Assembly: GCA_964544155.1 (NCBI GenBank)
Contig: CAZJAH010000010.1
Span: 1-64,000 of the forward strand
Reading direction: 5' to 3'
Source: CAZJAH01 sp964544155
GTDB taxonomy: Bacteria; Bacteroidota; Ignavibacteria; Kapaibacteriales; UBA2268
DNA: 64,000 nt
Positions 8,230 through 16,868 of the stretch are shown here, piece by piece. The notes under the pieces are model-generated. The model saw nothing but the letters and a program-made list of their open reading frames with translations, did no database searches and was not told the origin of the DNA. A program made the translations under genes and the position numbers. Numbering within the stretch: position 1 is the stretch's first letter; every line of letters begins with the position of its first letter.

Positions 8230-8853
8230 ATGAAGAAAAGCAGACTTTTTAGCGCGGAGCTTATAATAACCGTCGCGGCGCTTATCATCGAGCTGGCGGT
8301 TTACTCAGCCTTTCTTAAGTATATTGAGTCCAGGCCGGGAACGGTCATCGATGACCCGGTGCTTGCATTGTTTGCGCCTGTTGACCTTAGCGCACCGGTG
8401 TTTATACTGTTGTATTTGTCTGTTTTCGGAGCGATCGTTTATTTTTCTTTTGATATGAAAAAATTAATTCAGGCAGTTCAATCCTACATTTTGCTGGTGA
8501 TATTCAGGATGATGGCCATGTACACACTACCGCTTGATCCTCCGGAGCAGTTGATACCGCTTATCGATCCGCTTGTGGAATTAATGGGCCCGGGTACCAC
8601 GCTTACTCGTGATCTGTTTTTCTCCGGGCATACTTCCACGGTGTTTATCATTGCGTTCAATATAGATAAAACATGGGTAAAAGCTGTTTTTTTTGCAATA
8701 GGGGTGATTGTTGCCGTCATGGTAGTGCTTCAGCATGTACACTATACAGTGGATGTTCTTGCCGCGCCCTTTTTTGCTTACGGCGCTTACAGGCTAAGCG
8801 TCCTATTGAGAAGAAAGTTTCTTTTTCCTGTTAAGAACAAAAGGGTAAAATAG
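8230..8853 (+). CDS. PAP2-superfamily membrane protein, sphingomyelin-synthase-like C-terminal domain
   Basis: The ATG at 8230 starts a 207-residue integral membrane protein; an in-frame TTG at 8206 adds eight polar residues and looks less likely. About six hydrophobic segments are visible. Late in the protein DLFFSGHTS and QHVHYTVDVLAAP correspond to the catalytic His-His-Asp triad of the sphingomyelin synthase / PAP2_C family, which transfers phospho-headgroups between lipids. The canonical CGD before SGHT is replaced by RDL. This could be a ceramide headgroup transferase or an ordinary lipid phosphatase relative. Its 3' end overlaps the convergent PAP2 gene by 51 bases. A serine palmitoyltransferase-like gene lies 22 kb away. 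Confidence 0.72.
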   Translation: MKKSRLFSAELIITVAALIIELAVYSAFLKYIESRPGTVIDDPVLALFAPVDLSAPVFILLYLSVFGAIVYFSFDMKKLIQAVQSYILLVIFRMMAMYTLPLDPPEQLIPLIDPLVELMGPGTTLTRDLFFSGHTSTVFIIAFNIDKTWVKAVFFAIGVIVAVMVVLQHVHYTVDVLAAPFFAYGAYRLSVLLRRKFLFPVKNKRVK

Positions 8854-9504
8854 GTTTTTATTCATCCAGGGGGCTTCGTTAAGTTTGCGCCAATTCACAA
8901 ACAGAAGGTAGCAAAAAGTTGTGAATACAACTCCGACAACTGAACCGAAATAAATATCAATAAAAAAATGCTGAAGCAGATATACCCGGGAAAATCCTAC
9001 ACAAACAGCCATCAGAAAAAATACAGATTTCAGGTAGTTATTCTTAATTATAAAACTCAGAAACAGAAATAGAGAAAAACCAGCTGAAGTATGCCCCGAC
9101 GGAAAGCTGTAATAAGAATGTACATTTACCCCTTCCACAAAATGGAGCAGATCAACTTCGGCGAACCACTTCTTTGGACGCGGTTCATTAAAGAATCGCT
9201 TGAATATCTGCGCGAACATGCCCGACATCAGGTAGGCTGATAAGCCGTGAAGAGCGAAGCGTATCTTGACCATCATAAGCGGTAATAGAAAAAAAAGGAA
9301 AAACATGCCGTCACCCAACAGGGTAAAATACTTGAAGAAATGATCCAGAAAATCACTATGATGCCCGTTCAGCCATATAAGAATTTCCCCTTTGGGGTAC
9401 ACTGTTAACGCGATTCCGCCGAATAGCAGGAAAATCGCGTATGGGATAAAGAAATATCTGTTATCGTAAAGGATAACATTCAGGGTAACAGGGTTACTGT
9501 TCAT
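8803..9504 (-). CDS. PAP2-family lipid phosphatase
   Basis: The 233-residue protein with six membrane segments shows the three phosphatidic acid phosphatase type 2 motifs: KRFFNEPRP (C1, with Lys and Arg), YYSFPSGHTS (C2) and SRVYLLQHFFIDI (C3, with Arg and His). Members dephosphorylate lipid carriers such as undecaprenyl diphosphate, phosphatidate or lipid A on the outer face of the inner membrane. The sequence does not say which. Its start overlaps the end of the upstream J-domain gene by 11 bases, so the two form one operon. Its end overlaps the convergent PAP2-type gene. Confidence 0.88.
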   Translation of the reverse strand: MNSNPVTLNVILYDNRYFFIPYAIFLLFGGIALTVYPKGEILIWLNGHHSDFLDHFFKYFTLLGDGMFFLFFLLPLMMVKIRFALHGLSAYLMSGMFAQIFKRFFNEPRPKKWFAEVDLLHFVEGVNVHSYYSFPSGHTSAGFSLFLFLSFIIKNNYLKSVFFLMAVCVGFSRVYLLQHFFIDIYFGSVVGVVFTTFCYLLFVNWRKLNEAPWMNKNLFYPFVLNRKKKLSSQ

Positions 9505-9775
9505 TTGCCTGCCGTTTTAGTTCCTTCAGTTTTTTCTTTGCTAAAAAACGAAAATAATCCTTATGCCTTAATATTCTGCTGTACACAAGCCTTCTGTCAA
9601 GATTGCCAAGCACTCTGTATGCTTCGTTTATTTCATTGAAAAATAATTCTGAATTATTCGCGGGGTTCAGGTCAGGATGATGCAGCCGCGCAAGCCTGTA
9701 ATAGGCGTCTTTTATTTCTCTGGCGGAAGCTGTCCTTTCCAGGCCCAGTATTTTATAGTAATCTTTAATTATCAT
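9494..9775 (-). CDS. small J-domain protein
   Basis: The ATG at 9775 gives MIIKDYYKILGLERTA, the typical first helix of a J domain; a longer frame upstream is unlikely. The HPD loop, essential for stimulating Hsp70 (DnaK) ATPase, is present in LARLHHPDLNP, followed by FNEINEAYRVLGNLDRRLVYSR. After residue ~70 only a basic helical tail remains (KKKLKELKRQ), with no G/F region, zinc finger or client domain. At 93 residues it is a type III (J-only) co-chaperone. The 11-base overlap with the PAP2 phosphatase gene suggests joint expression, though no functional link is obvious. Confidence 0.88.
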   Translation of the reverse strand: MIIKDYYKILGLERTASAREIKDAYYRLARLHHPDLNPANNSELFFNEINEAYRVLGNLDRRLVYSRILRHKDYFRFLAKKKLKELKRQANEQ

Positions 9776-9924
9776 TTTTAAATCGAAAAATAATTCACGT
9801 TGGAAATTCAACTTTCTCAACGTTAATATAATTTTTCTGTTAACAAATATGCATCAGAAAAAATACTTAAAAAAATCTTTTTTTCGAAAGACAAATATTT
9901 AACATTCCCTTAACGGTCAATGGT

Positions 9925-12048
9925 TTAAATCTTCACGGAACTTTGTATCTCAATATCTGTATCCGGCGGCAGCTCGGTATAGCTGATAATATTAACCATC
10001 GGGAAAGCAGTGTTTATCATCCTGTATAGATAAGGCCTGACCTGGGCCGCGCATATAAGCACCGGCAGGTATCCGGCCATGGTAACGTCGTCGATAGCTT
10101 CTGAAAGGCTCTTGTGTAAGTTTTGAATAATTTCAGGCGCCAGGCCTAATGAGGGCGCGATAGCTGTAGTTGATGACTGCTGAAGGGCGTTGGTTATTAT
10201 GTCTTCTACTTGCGGATCGAGCGCTATTGCATGAATAACTCCGTTCTGATCCTCATATAGTTTTTTAATTGTTTCTGAAAGATTGTGCCTTACATATTCT
10301 GTAAGAACATCAACATTTTGTGTTATTTTATAGTATTCAAGCAGGGATTCAGTAATTATGGGTAGATCCCTGACGGGGATATTTTCTTTGAGTAAATTCT
10401 GAAGCACCTTCTGCAATGTTGAAACCGGGAGGTTATCAGGTGAGATTTCTTCTACGAGCGAAGGATAGTCCTGTTTCATATTATCAATGAGGTGATTGAC
10501 ATCCTGCCTTGTGAGCAGCTTATTTGCATTTCTTCTTAGCAGCTCTGTCAGATGTGTTGTCAGCACGGTAGCAGCTTCTACAACTGTATAACCCATTATT
10601 TCGGCGTTTTCGCGTTCGCTGGTATTAATCCATGTGGCGGGCAGCCCGAATACGGGCTCGGTAACGGAAATACCGTTAAGTTCGCCTTCAGCAGTACCGG
10701 GATTCATTGCCAGAAGCATTTTCGGGTGGAGAATATTTCTTGCTATTTCATTTGATCTGATCTTTATTACATATTCTTCCGGATCGAGCTGTAAATTATC
10801 CCTAACCCTTACCGGCGGCAGTATAATGCCCAGTTCCTGGGCAAGTTGCCTTCTTACATTAGTTATCCTTTTGAATACATCACCGCCGCGGCTTTCGTCT
10901 ACAAGCACTATAAGGCTGTAGCCAAGCTCAATTTCTACTGGGTCAACCCTGAGCAGGTCTTCCACGGGCTGTTCCTCGGGTTTTTGCGCTTTTTCGGCCT
11001 CGGCCATTTCTTCTCTCATTTTTTTGTCAGCGCTTTCCTGTATGTTTTTTTGCCTGAAAAATGCCATAGCGCCGGCAGACAGAGAAAGCACCGCGAAAGG
11101 AAAGAGGGGGAATCCCGGAAGAAATCCCACTAACAGAAGCGCCCCTGCCGCTAGAGCCAGCGGCTTGGGCCTGTCGCCAAACTGTTTGCCGACCTCGATA
11201 TCTAGATTGTCGGAAGCTGCCGACCGAGTAACCACAAGGCCGCCCGATACGGATATTAAAAGCGAAGGTATCTGCGAAACCAGGCCGTCGCCGATAGTTA
11301 GTATGGTATAAGTCGAGAGTGCCTCGTTAAGCCCCATATCAAGCTGCATCATACCTATAGCGAAGCCGCCGATTATATTAATGGCGGCGATCACAAGGCC
11401 CGCTATCGCGTCACCTTTAATAAATTTCGCGGCGCCGTCCATCGATCCGAAGAAATCAGCCTCCTTCGTCAAAGAGTCCCTGCGCTTACGGGCTTCCAGT
11501 TCGTCAATATAGCCGGCATTAAGATCGGCGTCGATACTCATCTGCTTGCCGGGCAGGGCATCGAGCGTGAACCTGGCAGTAACTTCAGCAATACGGGTAG
11601 AACCCTTGATAACTACCACAAAGTTAATTATGAGAAGAATGAGGAATATTATAATACCGACGACATAATTTCCTTTAATCACAAAACTGCCAAATGCTTC
11701 TATGATCTCGCCGGCATGGGCTTCACCAAGGATAAGCCTGGTTGAGGCTACATTGAGCCCCAGACGGAACAATGTTGTTATTAGCAATACAGTCGGGAAG
11801 GATGAAAACTCCAAAGGGCTGCGCAGATAAAGCGATACCAGGAGTATCAGCACGGAAAATGCAATATTTAAGGCCAGGAAAGCATCCAGCATAAACGGCG
11901 GCAGCGGTATTATCAGAAGAGATAATATCAGCAGAACGCCGCCCGCGAGCGCCAAGTCCGGGTTTCGCGTAACCGCGGGTAAAGCACGGTTGCGTATATT
12001 GGCTAAAGCGCCTTTCTGAAAAAATGCCTGTTGTCCGGTTTTTCCCAT
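9925..12048 (-). CDS. flhA: flagellar type III export protein FlhA
   Basis: FlhA forms the nonameric export gate of the flagellar secretion system. The 707 residues match the family. The N-terminal ~350 residues hold about eight membrane helices, with FSSFPTVLLITTLFRLGLNVASTRLIL and the FHIPEP-type loop region DALPGKQMSIDADLNAG, which links to proton-driven export. The C-terminal ~340 residues form the cytosolic ring that binds chaperone-substrate complexes (VEDLLRVDPVEIELGYSLIVLVD at its start). It is the last gene of fliPQR-flhBA and is separated from flhB by 146 bases holding a sigma-54-like site. No clear terminator follows. Confidence 0.96.
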   Translation of the reverse strand: MGKTGQQAFFQKGALANIRNRALPAVTRNPDLALAGGVLLILSLLIIPLPPFMLDAFLALNIAFSVLILLVSLYLRSPLEFSSFPTVLLITTLFRLGLNVASTRLILGEAHAGEIIEAFGSFVIKGNYVVGIIIFLILLIINFVVVIKGSTRIAEVTARFTLDALPGKQMSIDADLNAGYIDELEARKRRDSLTKEADFFGSMDGAAKFIKGDAIAGLVIAAINIIGGFAIGMMQLDMGLNEALSTYTILTIGDGLVSQIPSLLISVSGGLVVTRSAASDNLDIEVGKQFGDRPKPLALAAGALLLVGFLPGFPLFPFAVLSLSAGAMAFFRQKNIQESADKKMREEMAEAEKAQKPEEQPVEDLLRVDPVEIELGYSLIVLVDESRGGDVFKRITNVRRQLAQELGIILPPVRVRDNLQLDPEEYVIKIRSNEIARNILHPKMLLAMNPGTAEGELNGISVTEPVFGLPATWINTSERENAEIMGYTVVEAATVLTTHLTELLRRNANKLLTRQDVNHLIDNMKQDYPSLVEEISPDNLPVSTLQKVLQNLLKENIPVRDLPIITESLLEYYKITQNVDVLTEYVRHNLSETIKKLYEDQNGVIHAIALDPQVEDIITNALQQSSTTAIAPSLGLAPEIIQNLHKSLSEAIDDVTMAGYLPVLICAAQVRPYLYRMINTAFPMVNIISYTELPPDTDIEIQSSVKI

Positions 12049-12092
12049 TTATCTTGTATTATTGCTTATTAGGTTTTCATCAAAAAAACTAA

Positions 12093-12108
12093 GGCAATTG
12101 CTTTGCCA
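12093..12108 (-). promoter_or_regulatory. sigma-54-like site or weak terminator upstream of flhA
   Basis: On the reverse strand TGGCAA-N5-TTGCC has the invariant GG and GC dinucleotides at the spacing of a -24/-12 promoter (consensus TGGCAC-N5-TTGCW). A transcript would start about 33 bases before the flhA ATG. The same bases are an inverted repeat (GGCAA/TTGCC, loop AGCAA) followed by TTAG and seven T residues, so they may instead be a weak terminator after flhB. Confidence 0.4.
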
Positions 12109-12194
12109 TTATAATTAAGATGCGTGTAAGATGTTGCCTGTACTATATTTACGCGCCTGCCCTATATTTTTGCAGATAATTATCATGGCTAATA

Positions 12195-13280
12195 TTAAGC
12201 GGATGAATAATTTTTCAGTTGATATACATACGCAAGTATTTGAGCCACAGCTTTAAATAGATCTTCGGGAATTTCGCTATCGACTTCGACAGAGTAAAAA
12301 AGCGTTCTTGCCAGGGGGGGCTCTTCAACTATCGGAACGCCGCTATCCCCGGCAATTTCTCTTATCTGCCTTGCAAGGTGGTCTGCGCCTTTAGCCACTA
12401 ATTTTGGGGCATCCATTATACCCTGTTTATAGCTTAGAGCCACGGCAAAGTGAGTCGGGTTAGTAATGACCACATCGGCTTCCTGAACATTTTTAAGCAT
12501 AAGGTTTCTTATTCTTTGCCGCATGATATTTCTTAGCCTGGATTTAACCAGGGGATCGCCCTCCATTTGCTTATGCTCTTCTTTCACTTCCTGCTTGGTC
12601 ATTTTCATGTCTTCGGCAAAGCGGTATTTCTGGTAGATCCAGTCTGCAACGGCTATAAGCACATATATAAGCCCCACCTTGAGCACTAACTCGAATGCCA
12701 CGCTTACCATAAATGAACCTATATCCATAAAAGGACGCTCGAGTATGCCGATAATCTCTTCTGCCTTGCTGCCGAGTACCCAGTATACGACACCACCTAA
12801 TACCAGTATCTTGGCTATGCTTTTTATCAGCTCAAACCATGAGCGGCCGGAGAAGAATATCTTTTTCAGCCCGCTGAAAGGATTGAATATTTTCTTAAAC
12901 TGCAAGCCCTCGGTGAATTTCTTTGTGGCTATTTTAAGCCCTACCTGGCTTATTTCGCCTGCCAGAGATATTAAAAAAATCAGTACTAGCAATGGCAAAA
13001 GTATTTTTGATAAAAATAAAAGCAGGGTATGGAAATACGCACCTACATTCTGAATCGTGATCTGGTATTCTGTAGAGTACATGAATATCTTTGAGGCAAA
13101 GTTTTTGTAATTGGAAAATAGCGGGTCGCCAAAGACGAACACCAGCATACCGCCGAAGAGCATCATCGCGGCTGTGGTTACGTCCTGGCTTTTTGCAACC
13201 TGTCCTTTTTGCCTTTCGTCCTGCAGACGCTTTTGGCTCGCCGGTTCGGATTTCTGCTGGCCTTGTTTATTCTCAGCCAT
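12195..13280 (-). CDS. flhB: flagellar export switch protein FlhB
   Basis: FlhB sets the switch from rod/hook to filament export. The 361-residue protein has four membrane helices in residues ~30-210 and a soluble C-terminal domain with the self-cleavage site N-P-T-H at residues 274-277 (VITNPTHFAVAL). The acidic/basic N-terminus (MAENKQGQQKSEPASQKRLQDERQKGQVAKSQD) is the usual conserved KTE-type segment. It starts 28 bases after fliR stops and is in the same operon. Confidence 0.96.
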   Translation of the reverse strand: MAENKQGQQKSEPASQKRLQDERQKGQVAKSQDVTTAAMMLFGGMLVFVFGDPLFSNYKNFASKIFMYSTEYQITIQNVGAYFHTLLLFLSKILLPLLVLIFLISLAGEISQVGLKIATKKFTEGLQFKKIFNPFSGLKKIFFSGRSWFELIKSIAKILVLGGVVYWVLGSKAEEIIGILERPFMDIGSFMVSVAFELVLKVGLIYVLIAVADWIYQKYRFAEDMKMTKQEVKEEHKQMEGDPLVKSRLRNIMRQRIRNLMLKNVQEADVVITNPTHFAVALSYKQGIMDAPKLVAKGADHLARQIREIAGDSGVPIVEEPPLARTLFYSVEVDSEIPEDLFKAVAQILAYVYQLKNYSSA

Positions 13281-13308
13281 TTATCTCTTTAATTAATTCT
13301 AAAAAAAT

Positions 13309-14106
13309 TCAAACTCTCGCTGGATTCAATGTCATCACAAATTGGTATAGTTCATCCTGCATTCCAAGCAGTGCTGTTTTGGTAACAAGCACAAATAATG
13401 GCACTGACAGAAAAAGCACTATCAGGCCGACTATTACTTTAAGCTGAAAGCTGAGTATGAAGATGTTTGTCTGCGGCGCTACCCTTGCCAGAAGAGCAAG
13501 TGCCAGGTTGGTGGCAAATAGCGCCACCAGTACCGGCGCTGCCATTTTTATGGCAATAATGAAAACCGATGTTACAAATGATATCAGCATTTCCACTGTA
13601 GAGCCGGTTACGGCAAATGTCGTTATAGGTACGGCCTTCATACTCAGGTATATGCCCTGTATAAGATAATGGTGCCCGTCGATAGCTATAAAAAGCATCA
13701 GGGTAGCGAGGTCTTTTATTTCGCCTACCAGAGTTGGAGCGCCAATAGTCGGATCGAACATCTGCGAAGCCTGGTAGCCCATATCGAAGTCGATAATACC
13801 GCCGGCAAACCTCGCCGCGTAAAATATCATGTTAGCAGCGAACCCAAGAGCGAATCCTACCATGAATTCCTTTAATACCAATAAGGCAAGGTACCAAAGA
13901 TGAACTTCGAGAGTAGGCTGCTCTGTCCAGTATACTGATGTGACGCCCACAGCCAGGATCACAGCCAGAAATATTTTATGCTGGGTAATAATAGCCGGAT
14001 TTTTAAAGATGGGGGCAATGGCCATCATGGCCAGTATCCTTATAAAAATCATTGCCCCGATGAGGAACTTTCCGCTCAGCAGGGATATTTCCGCGGAATT
14101 AACCAT
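13309..14106 (-). CDS. fliR: flagellar export gate protein FliR
   Basis: The 265-residue hydrophobic protein has about six membrane segments and the family pattern MAIAPIFKNPAI near residue 30, followed by KEFMVGFALGFAANMIFYAARFAGGIIDFDMGYQASQMFDP, characteristic of FliR. With FliP and FliQ it builds the export pore complex (FliP5-FliQ4-FliR1) of the flagellar basal body. It starts three bases after the fliQ stop, so translation is probably coupled. Length is normal for the family (~260). Confidence 0.95.
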   Translation of the reverse strand: MVNSAEISLLSGKFLIGAMIFIRILAMMAIAPIFKNPAIITQHKIFLAVILAVGVTSVYWTEQPTLEVHLWYLALLVLKEFMVGFALGFAANMIFYAARFAGGIIDFDMGYQASQMFDPTIGAPTLVGEIKDLATLMLFIAIDGHHYLIQGIYLSMKAVPITTFAVTGSTVEMLISFVTSVFIIAIKMAAPVLVALFATNLALALLARVAPQTNIFILSFQLKVIVGLIVLFLSVPLFVLVTKTALLGMQDELYQFVMTLNPARV

Positions 14107-14109
14107 ATA

Positions 14110-14382
14110 TTACGGCCGGCCCAGTTCGGGGATTTTGGCGAATATTTCTTTTGTGAATGTTGTCAATACCTCGATCATAAATGGCATAAAAATAACGATC
14201 ACTATGAGAACAGCGATAAGCTTTGGCACAAAAGTAAGAGTCTGCTCGGAGATCGAGGTAGCCGCCTGGAAAATCGATATAGTAAGGCCCACCAGCAGAG
14301 AGGCTATCAGAACCGGCCCTACTACTAGAAGCACGTTATAAAAGGCATCCCTGACTAAATTAATAACTTCGATATCTGTCAT
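14110..14382 (-). CDS. fliQ: flagellar export gate protein FliQ
   Basis: The 90-residue protein has two membrane helices, residues ~15-38 and ~50-72, with the family sequence LVGPVLIASLLVGLTISIFQAATSISEQTLTFVPKL between and within them. FliQ is a small subunit of the FliPQR pore. It lies between fliP (gap of 5 bases) and fliR (gap of 3 bases) in the standard order. Confidence 0.95.
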   Translation of the reverse strand: MTDIEVINLVRDAFYNVLLVVGPVLIASLLVGLTISIFQAATSISEQTLTFVPKLIAVLIVIVIFMPFMIEVLTTFTKEIFAKIPELGRP

Positions 14383-14387
14383 CTATT

Positions 14388-15215
14388 CTATCCTCCGACT
14401 ATGCTTTTCATTAATGAATCTATAATAAGGTACCAGCCGTCAACCAGTATGAACAGCAGTATTTTGATCGGCAGAGAAATTAGCTGCGGCGGCAGCAGGA
14501 ACATACCCAGTGACATAAGAGTGCTCGCTATTATCATATCCAGTATAAGGAATGGTATAAACAGCATGAATCCTATCTGGAAAGCCACACGAAGCTCGCT
14601 TATGGCATAGGCCGGTATAATAGTCCAGGTAGAAACTTCGCTAATATCATTTGGCCGCTCTTCTTCGCCGCTGAGCTTGAGAAACAGTGCCAGGTCGTTT
14701 TCATCTGTATACTTTAGCATGAACTCTCTGAAAGGCTGAACTATGTTATCGACCGCTTCAGCCTGTGTTATCTCTTCCCTCAGGTAAGGTTGTATTCCGT
14801 TCCGGTTTGCCTGGTCGAGCACAGGTTCCATCACAAAAAAAGTAAGGAACATAGCCAGCCCTGTCAAAAGCTGCGACGGCGGCTGCGTATGCGTGCCCAG
14901 AGCCTGCTTGAGGAAGTGGAATACCACAATTATCCTTGTGAAGCTTGTCATCAGCACAAGGATAGAAGGCGCCATAGTCAGTACGGTAATAACAGTAAGG
15001 ATCTGCAATGTCAGCACAAGGTCATTGCCACCCTCCTCACCGGGATTGATGTTAACAGACAGGTTCGGCAAAGGAAATGCCGATCCGGGCGGGGCCTGCG
15101 TCTGTGCTCCCTGCGGCTGTTGCTGCGGAACGGGCTGCTGCGCGCTCAGTTCGCTGCCGGCGGCCCCGAATAAAAGCAGAGCAGCCAATATTATTATTAT
15201 ATGTTTGATTTCCAT
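14388..15215 (-). CDS. fliP: flagellar export gate protein FliP
   Basis: The 275-residue protein starts with a cleavable signal peptide (residues ~1-25), as usual for FliP, then a Pro/Gln-rich linker (PVPQQQPQGAQTQAPP). The conserved core includes MAPSILVLMTSFTRIIVVFHFLKQALGTHTQPPSQLLTGLAMFLTFFVMEP and FQIGFMLFIPFLILDMIIASTLMSLGM. FliP is the main pore-forming subunit. It is the first gene of the operon, with GAGGA four bases before the ATG and a sigma-54-like promoter ~37-52 bases upstream. fliO and fliN, often before fliP, are not here. Confidence 0.95.
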   Translation of the reverse strand: MEIKHIIIILAALLLFGAAGSELSAQQPVPQQQPQGAQTQAPPGSAFPLPNLSVNINPGEEGGNDLVLTLQILTVITVLTMAPSILVLMTSFTRIIVVFHFLKQALGTHTQPPSQLLTGLAMFLTFFVMEPVLDQANRNGIQPYLREEITQAEAVDNIVQPFREFMLKYTDENDLALFLKLSGEEERPNDISEVSTWTIIPAYAISELRVAFQIGFMLFIPFLILDMIIASTLMSLGMFLLPPQLISLPIKILLFILVDGWYLIIDSLMKSIVGG

Positions 15216-15251
15216 TTCCTCAATTTCAATTTGAAATTCCGCTTATAGAAT

Positions 15252-15267
15252 TACAATAGATGTGCCA
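15252..15267 (-). promoter_or_regulatory. sigma-54-like -24/-12 promoter for fliPQR-flhBA
   Basis: The reverse strand reads TGGCAC-ATCTA-TTGTA: a perfect -24 half and a -12 half with TTGT in place of TTGC, at correct spacing. Transcription would start near 15240, leaving a ~25-base leader that contains the GAGGA ribosome site of fliP. Sigma-54 control of middle flagellar genes is common in several phyla. Confidence 0.55.
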
Positions 15268-15373
15268 GCAGGGGCGGGACATGATTTTTTTCCTGTTAGC
15301 CGTGATTCAGCGCGGATAGCCGATAGAGTATTAATTCTTTTAAATGAATAATATTGAACATGTTGGATAATAT

Positions 15374-15405
15374 AAAACAAAAGCCGCACTTATCAGCGCG
15401 GCCTT
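15374..15405 (-). terminator. terminator after the radical SAM gene
   Basis: On the reverse strand GCCGC and GCGGC form a 5-bp stem with a 10-base loop, followed by TTTTGTTTTA. It lies 27 bases past the stop of the radical SAM gene. Confidence 0.6.
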
Positions 15406-15431
15406 ATTCATTCTATAAAGCTATATGAAGA

Positions 15432-16712
15432 TCATTCAGGTGTTTCCATTTTACCGGGCTGCCGGGCGCCGTTCTTTTTTTCCTCGCCGGATATTTTTTT
15501 CCTGGGTACCATTCTAACGTTCTGTCCCCATTTGTTCTGCTCTTCCATTCGGCATGACCATACAAGCTGATCATTCCAAACTGTGATATCCGGGCAGCCG
15601 TCGCACATATTGACTCTGCCATCCTCGTAGATATCTGCAGGTTGAATAATCATAACTGACTGATAGTGCATTTTTGAGAAAAATGCCTTAAGGTCAGCCG
15701 GGAAGCAGGCGAAATAGTTTTTCATTATTTCTCTTAATCCTTTGTCGAATGGAGCGAGCCAGAAGTAAGACCTCCCCCGCTTTTGTGATCGCGGAGTTGA
15801 ATATGCCAGATACTTATCGGTGAACATATGCTTGAATGTCTGAACAATTTCCATAAATTTTGGCCCTGTATAGCCGAAAATTTTGTGTTTGTTGCCCATC
15901 CTGCCTGTAAGCAGCCACTTATATGTGGCGGTGTTCTCGGTGCCGTTAAGGAATGCCGACGGCATAAATCCCGGCTCTGTCTCGCGGATTAGATCTACGA
16001 GTTCGGGCGAGCTGATGTCCGTTCGCCTGTTATCGTCCTTTTTTGAATACATTATATCATCGAATTCAACCTGCTGATCTCCTACGTAGAAATCAAAATC
16101 TTTGCCGAGTATTGCCATTCTGTAAAGGATGAATACCATCACATGCACGCGGTCGATGTGCTTCTGCGACCATTTGAGGAGTTCGGGCACATACTTCTCA
16201 TTTTCCGGATAAATTGTGGCATTGAATGAGCAGGAAATGTTCTTGGCTTCATGAAGCATAGTAGCAAGCTCGTACCTGAGTTCATTCAGTTCAATCTCGT
16301 TTTTATCCTGCCAGCCCTGGCGTCTCTGCCCGCTATCAACATGCAATGTAAACCCGTAAACACCTGCTTTCTTAAGCTCTTTTAGTAATTCTTTTGTGAG
16401 CAGGGCACCATTTGAGTTGATTATCGGCTTCCAGCCCCGTTTTTTTACCATTCGTACTATTTCGACTATATCAGGATGAGTAAGCGGCTCTCCACCTGCT
16501 ATAGATACTCCGTCAGTTTTTCTGTTTTTTTGGAAAACGTCCAGCTCGTGATCTATGACATCAAGCGGTTTATGCGACTGCGGCTTGTTTTCCCTGTAGC
16601 AGCCGTCGCAATAAAGGTTGCACTTACTTGTAGGCTCCAGCCATGAAATTGCGTTATCGGCGAAATTCCATGGCAATCTGTAAAGAGTTTCCGGAGAAAA
16701 ATCCCTGTTCAT
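15432..16712 (-). CDS. radical SAM protein of unknown substrate
   Basis: The 426-residue protein has the radical SAM [4Fe-4S] motif C31-x3-C35-x2-C38 (CNLYCDGC) and the SAM-binding GGEP at 73-76, so it makes 5'-deoxyadenosyl radicals. Residues ~20-230 form the partial TIM barrel. The C-terminal third is not a standard SPASM domain; it holds a small Cys cluster, MCDGCPD and then WSCRMEE near residue 395, that could bind a second metal centre. It is not QueE or HemW. It stands alone between a terminator and an AT-rich gap, with no peptide precursor or pathway partner nearby. The last ~25 residues are basic and look disordered. Confidence 0.8.
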   Translation of the reverse strand: MNRDFSPETLYRLPWNFADNAISWLEPTSKCNLYCDGCYRENKPQSHKPLDVIDHELDVFQKNRKTDGVSIAGGEPLTHPDIVEIVRMVKKRGWKPIINSNGALLTKELLKELKKAGVYGFTLHVDSGQRRQGWQDKNEIELNELRYELATMLHEAKNISCSFNATIYPENEKYVPELLKWSQKHIDRVHVMVFILYRMAILGKDFDFYVGDQQVEFDDIMYSKKDDNRRTDISSPELVDLIRETEPGFMPSAFLNGTENTATYKWLLTGRMGNKHKIFGYTGPKFMEIVQTFKHMFTDKYLAYSTPRSQKRGRSYFWLAPFDKGLREIMKNYFACFPADLKAFFSKMHYQSVMIIQPADIYEDGRVNMCDGCPDITVWNDQLVWSCRMEEQNKWGQNVRMVPRKKISGEEKKNGARQPGKMETPE

Positions 16713-16868
16713 ATTCTTCTCTGTTCATTTTTATTTATAATTGACCTATTCTTCAGCGTAATGTCTAATTTACCATAATTAATAGTAAACAAGAAATTGT
16801 TATAAACATACGAAATTAATGAAAAAAAATTTATTATAGATTAAATTTATGTTAAATAGGCGAAAAAA

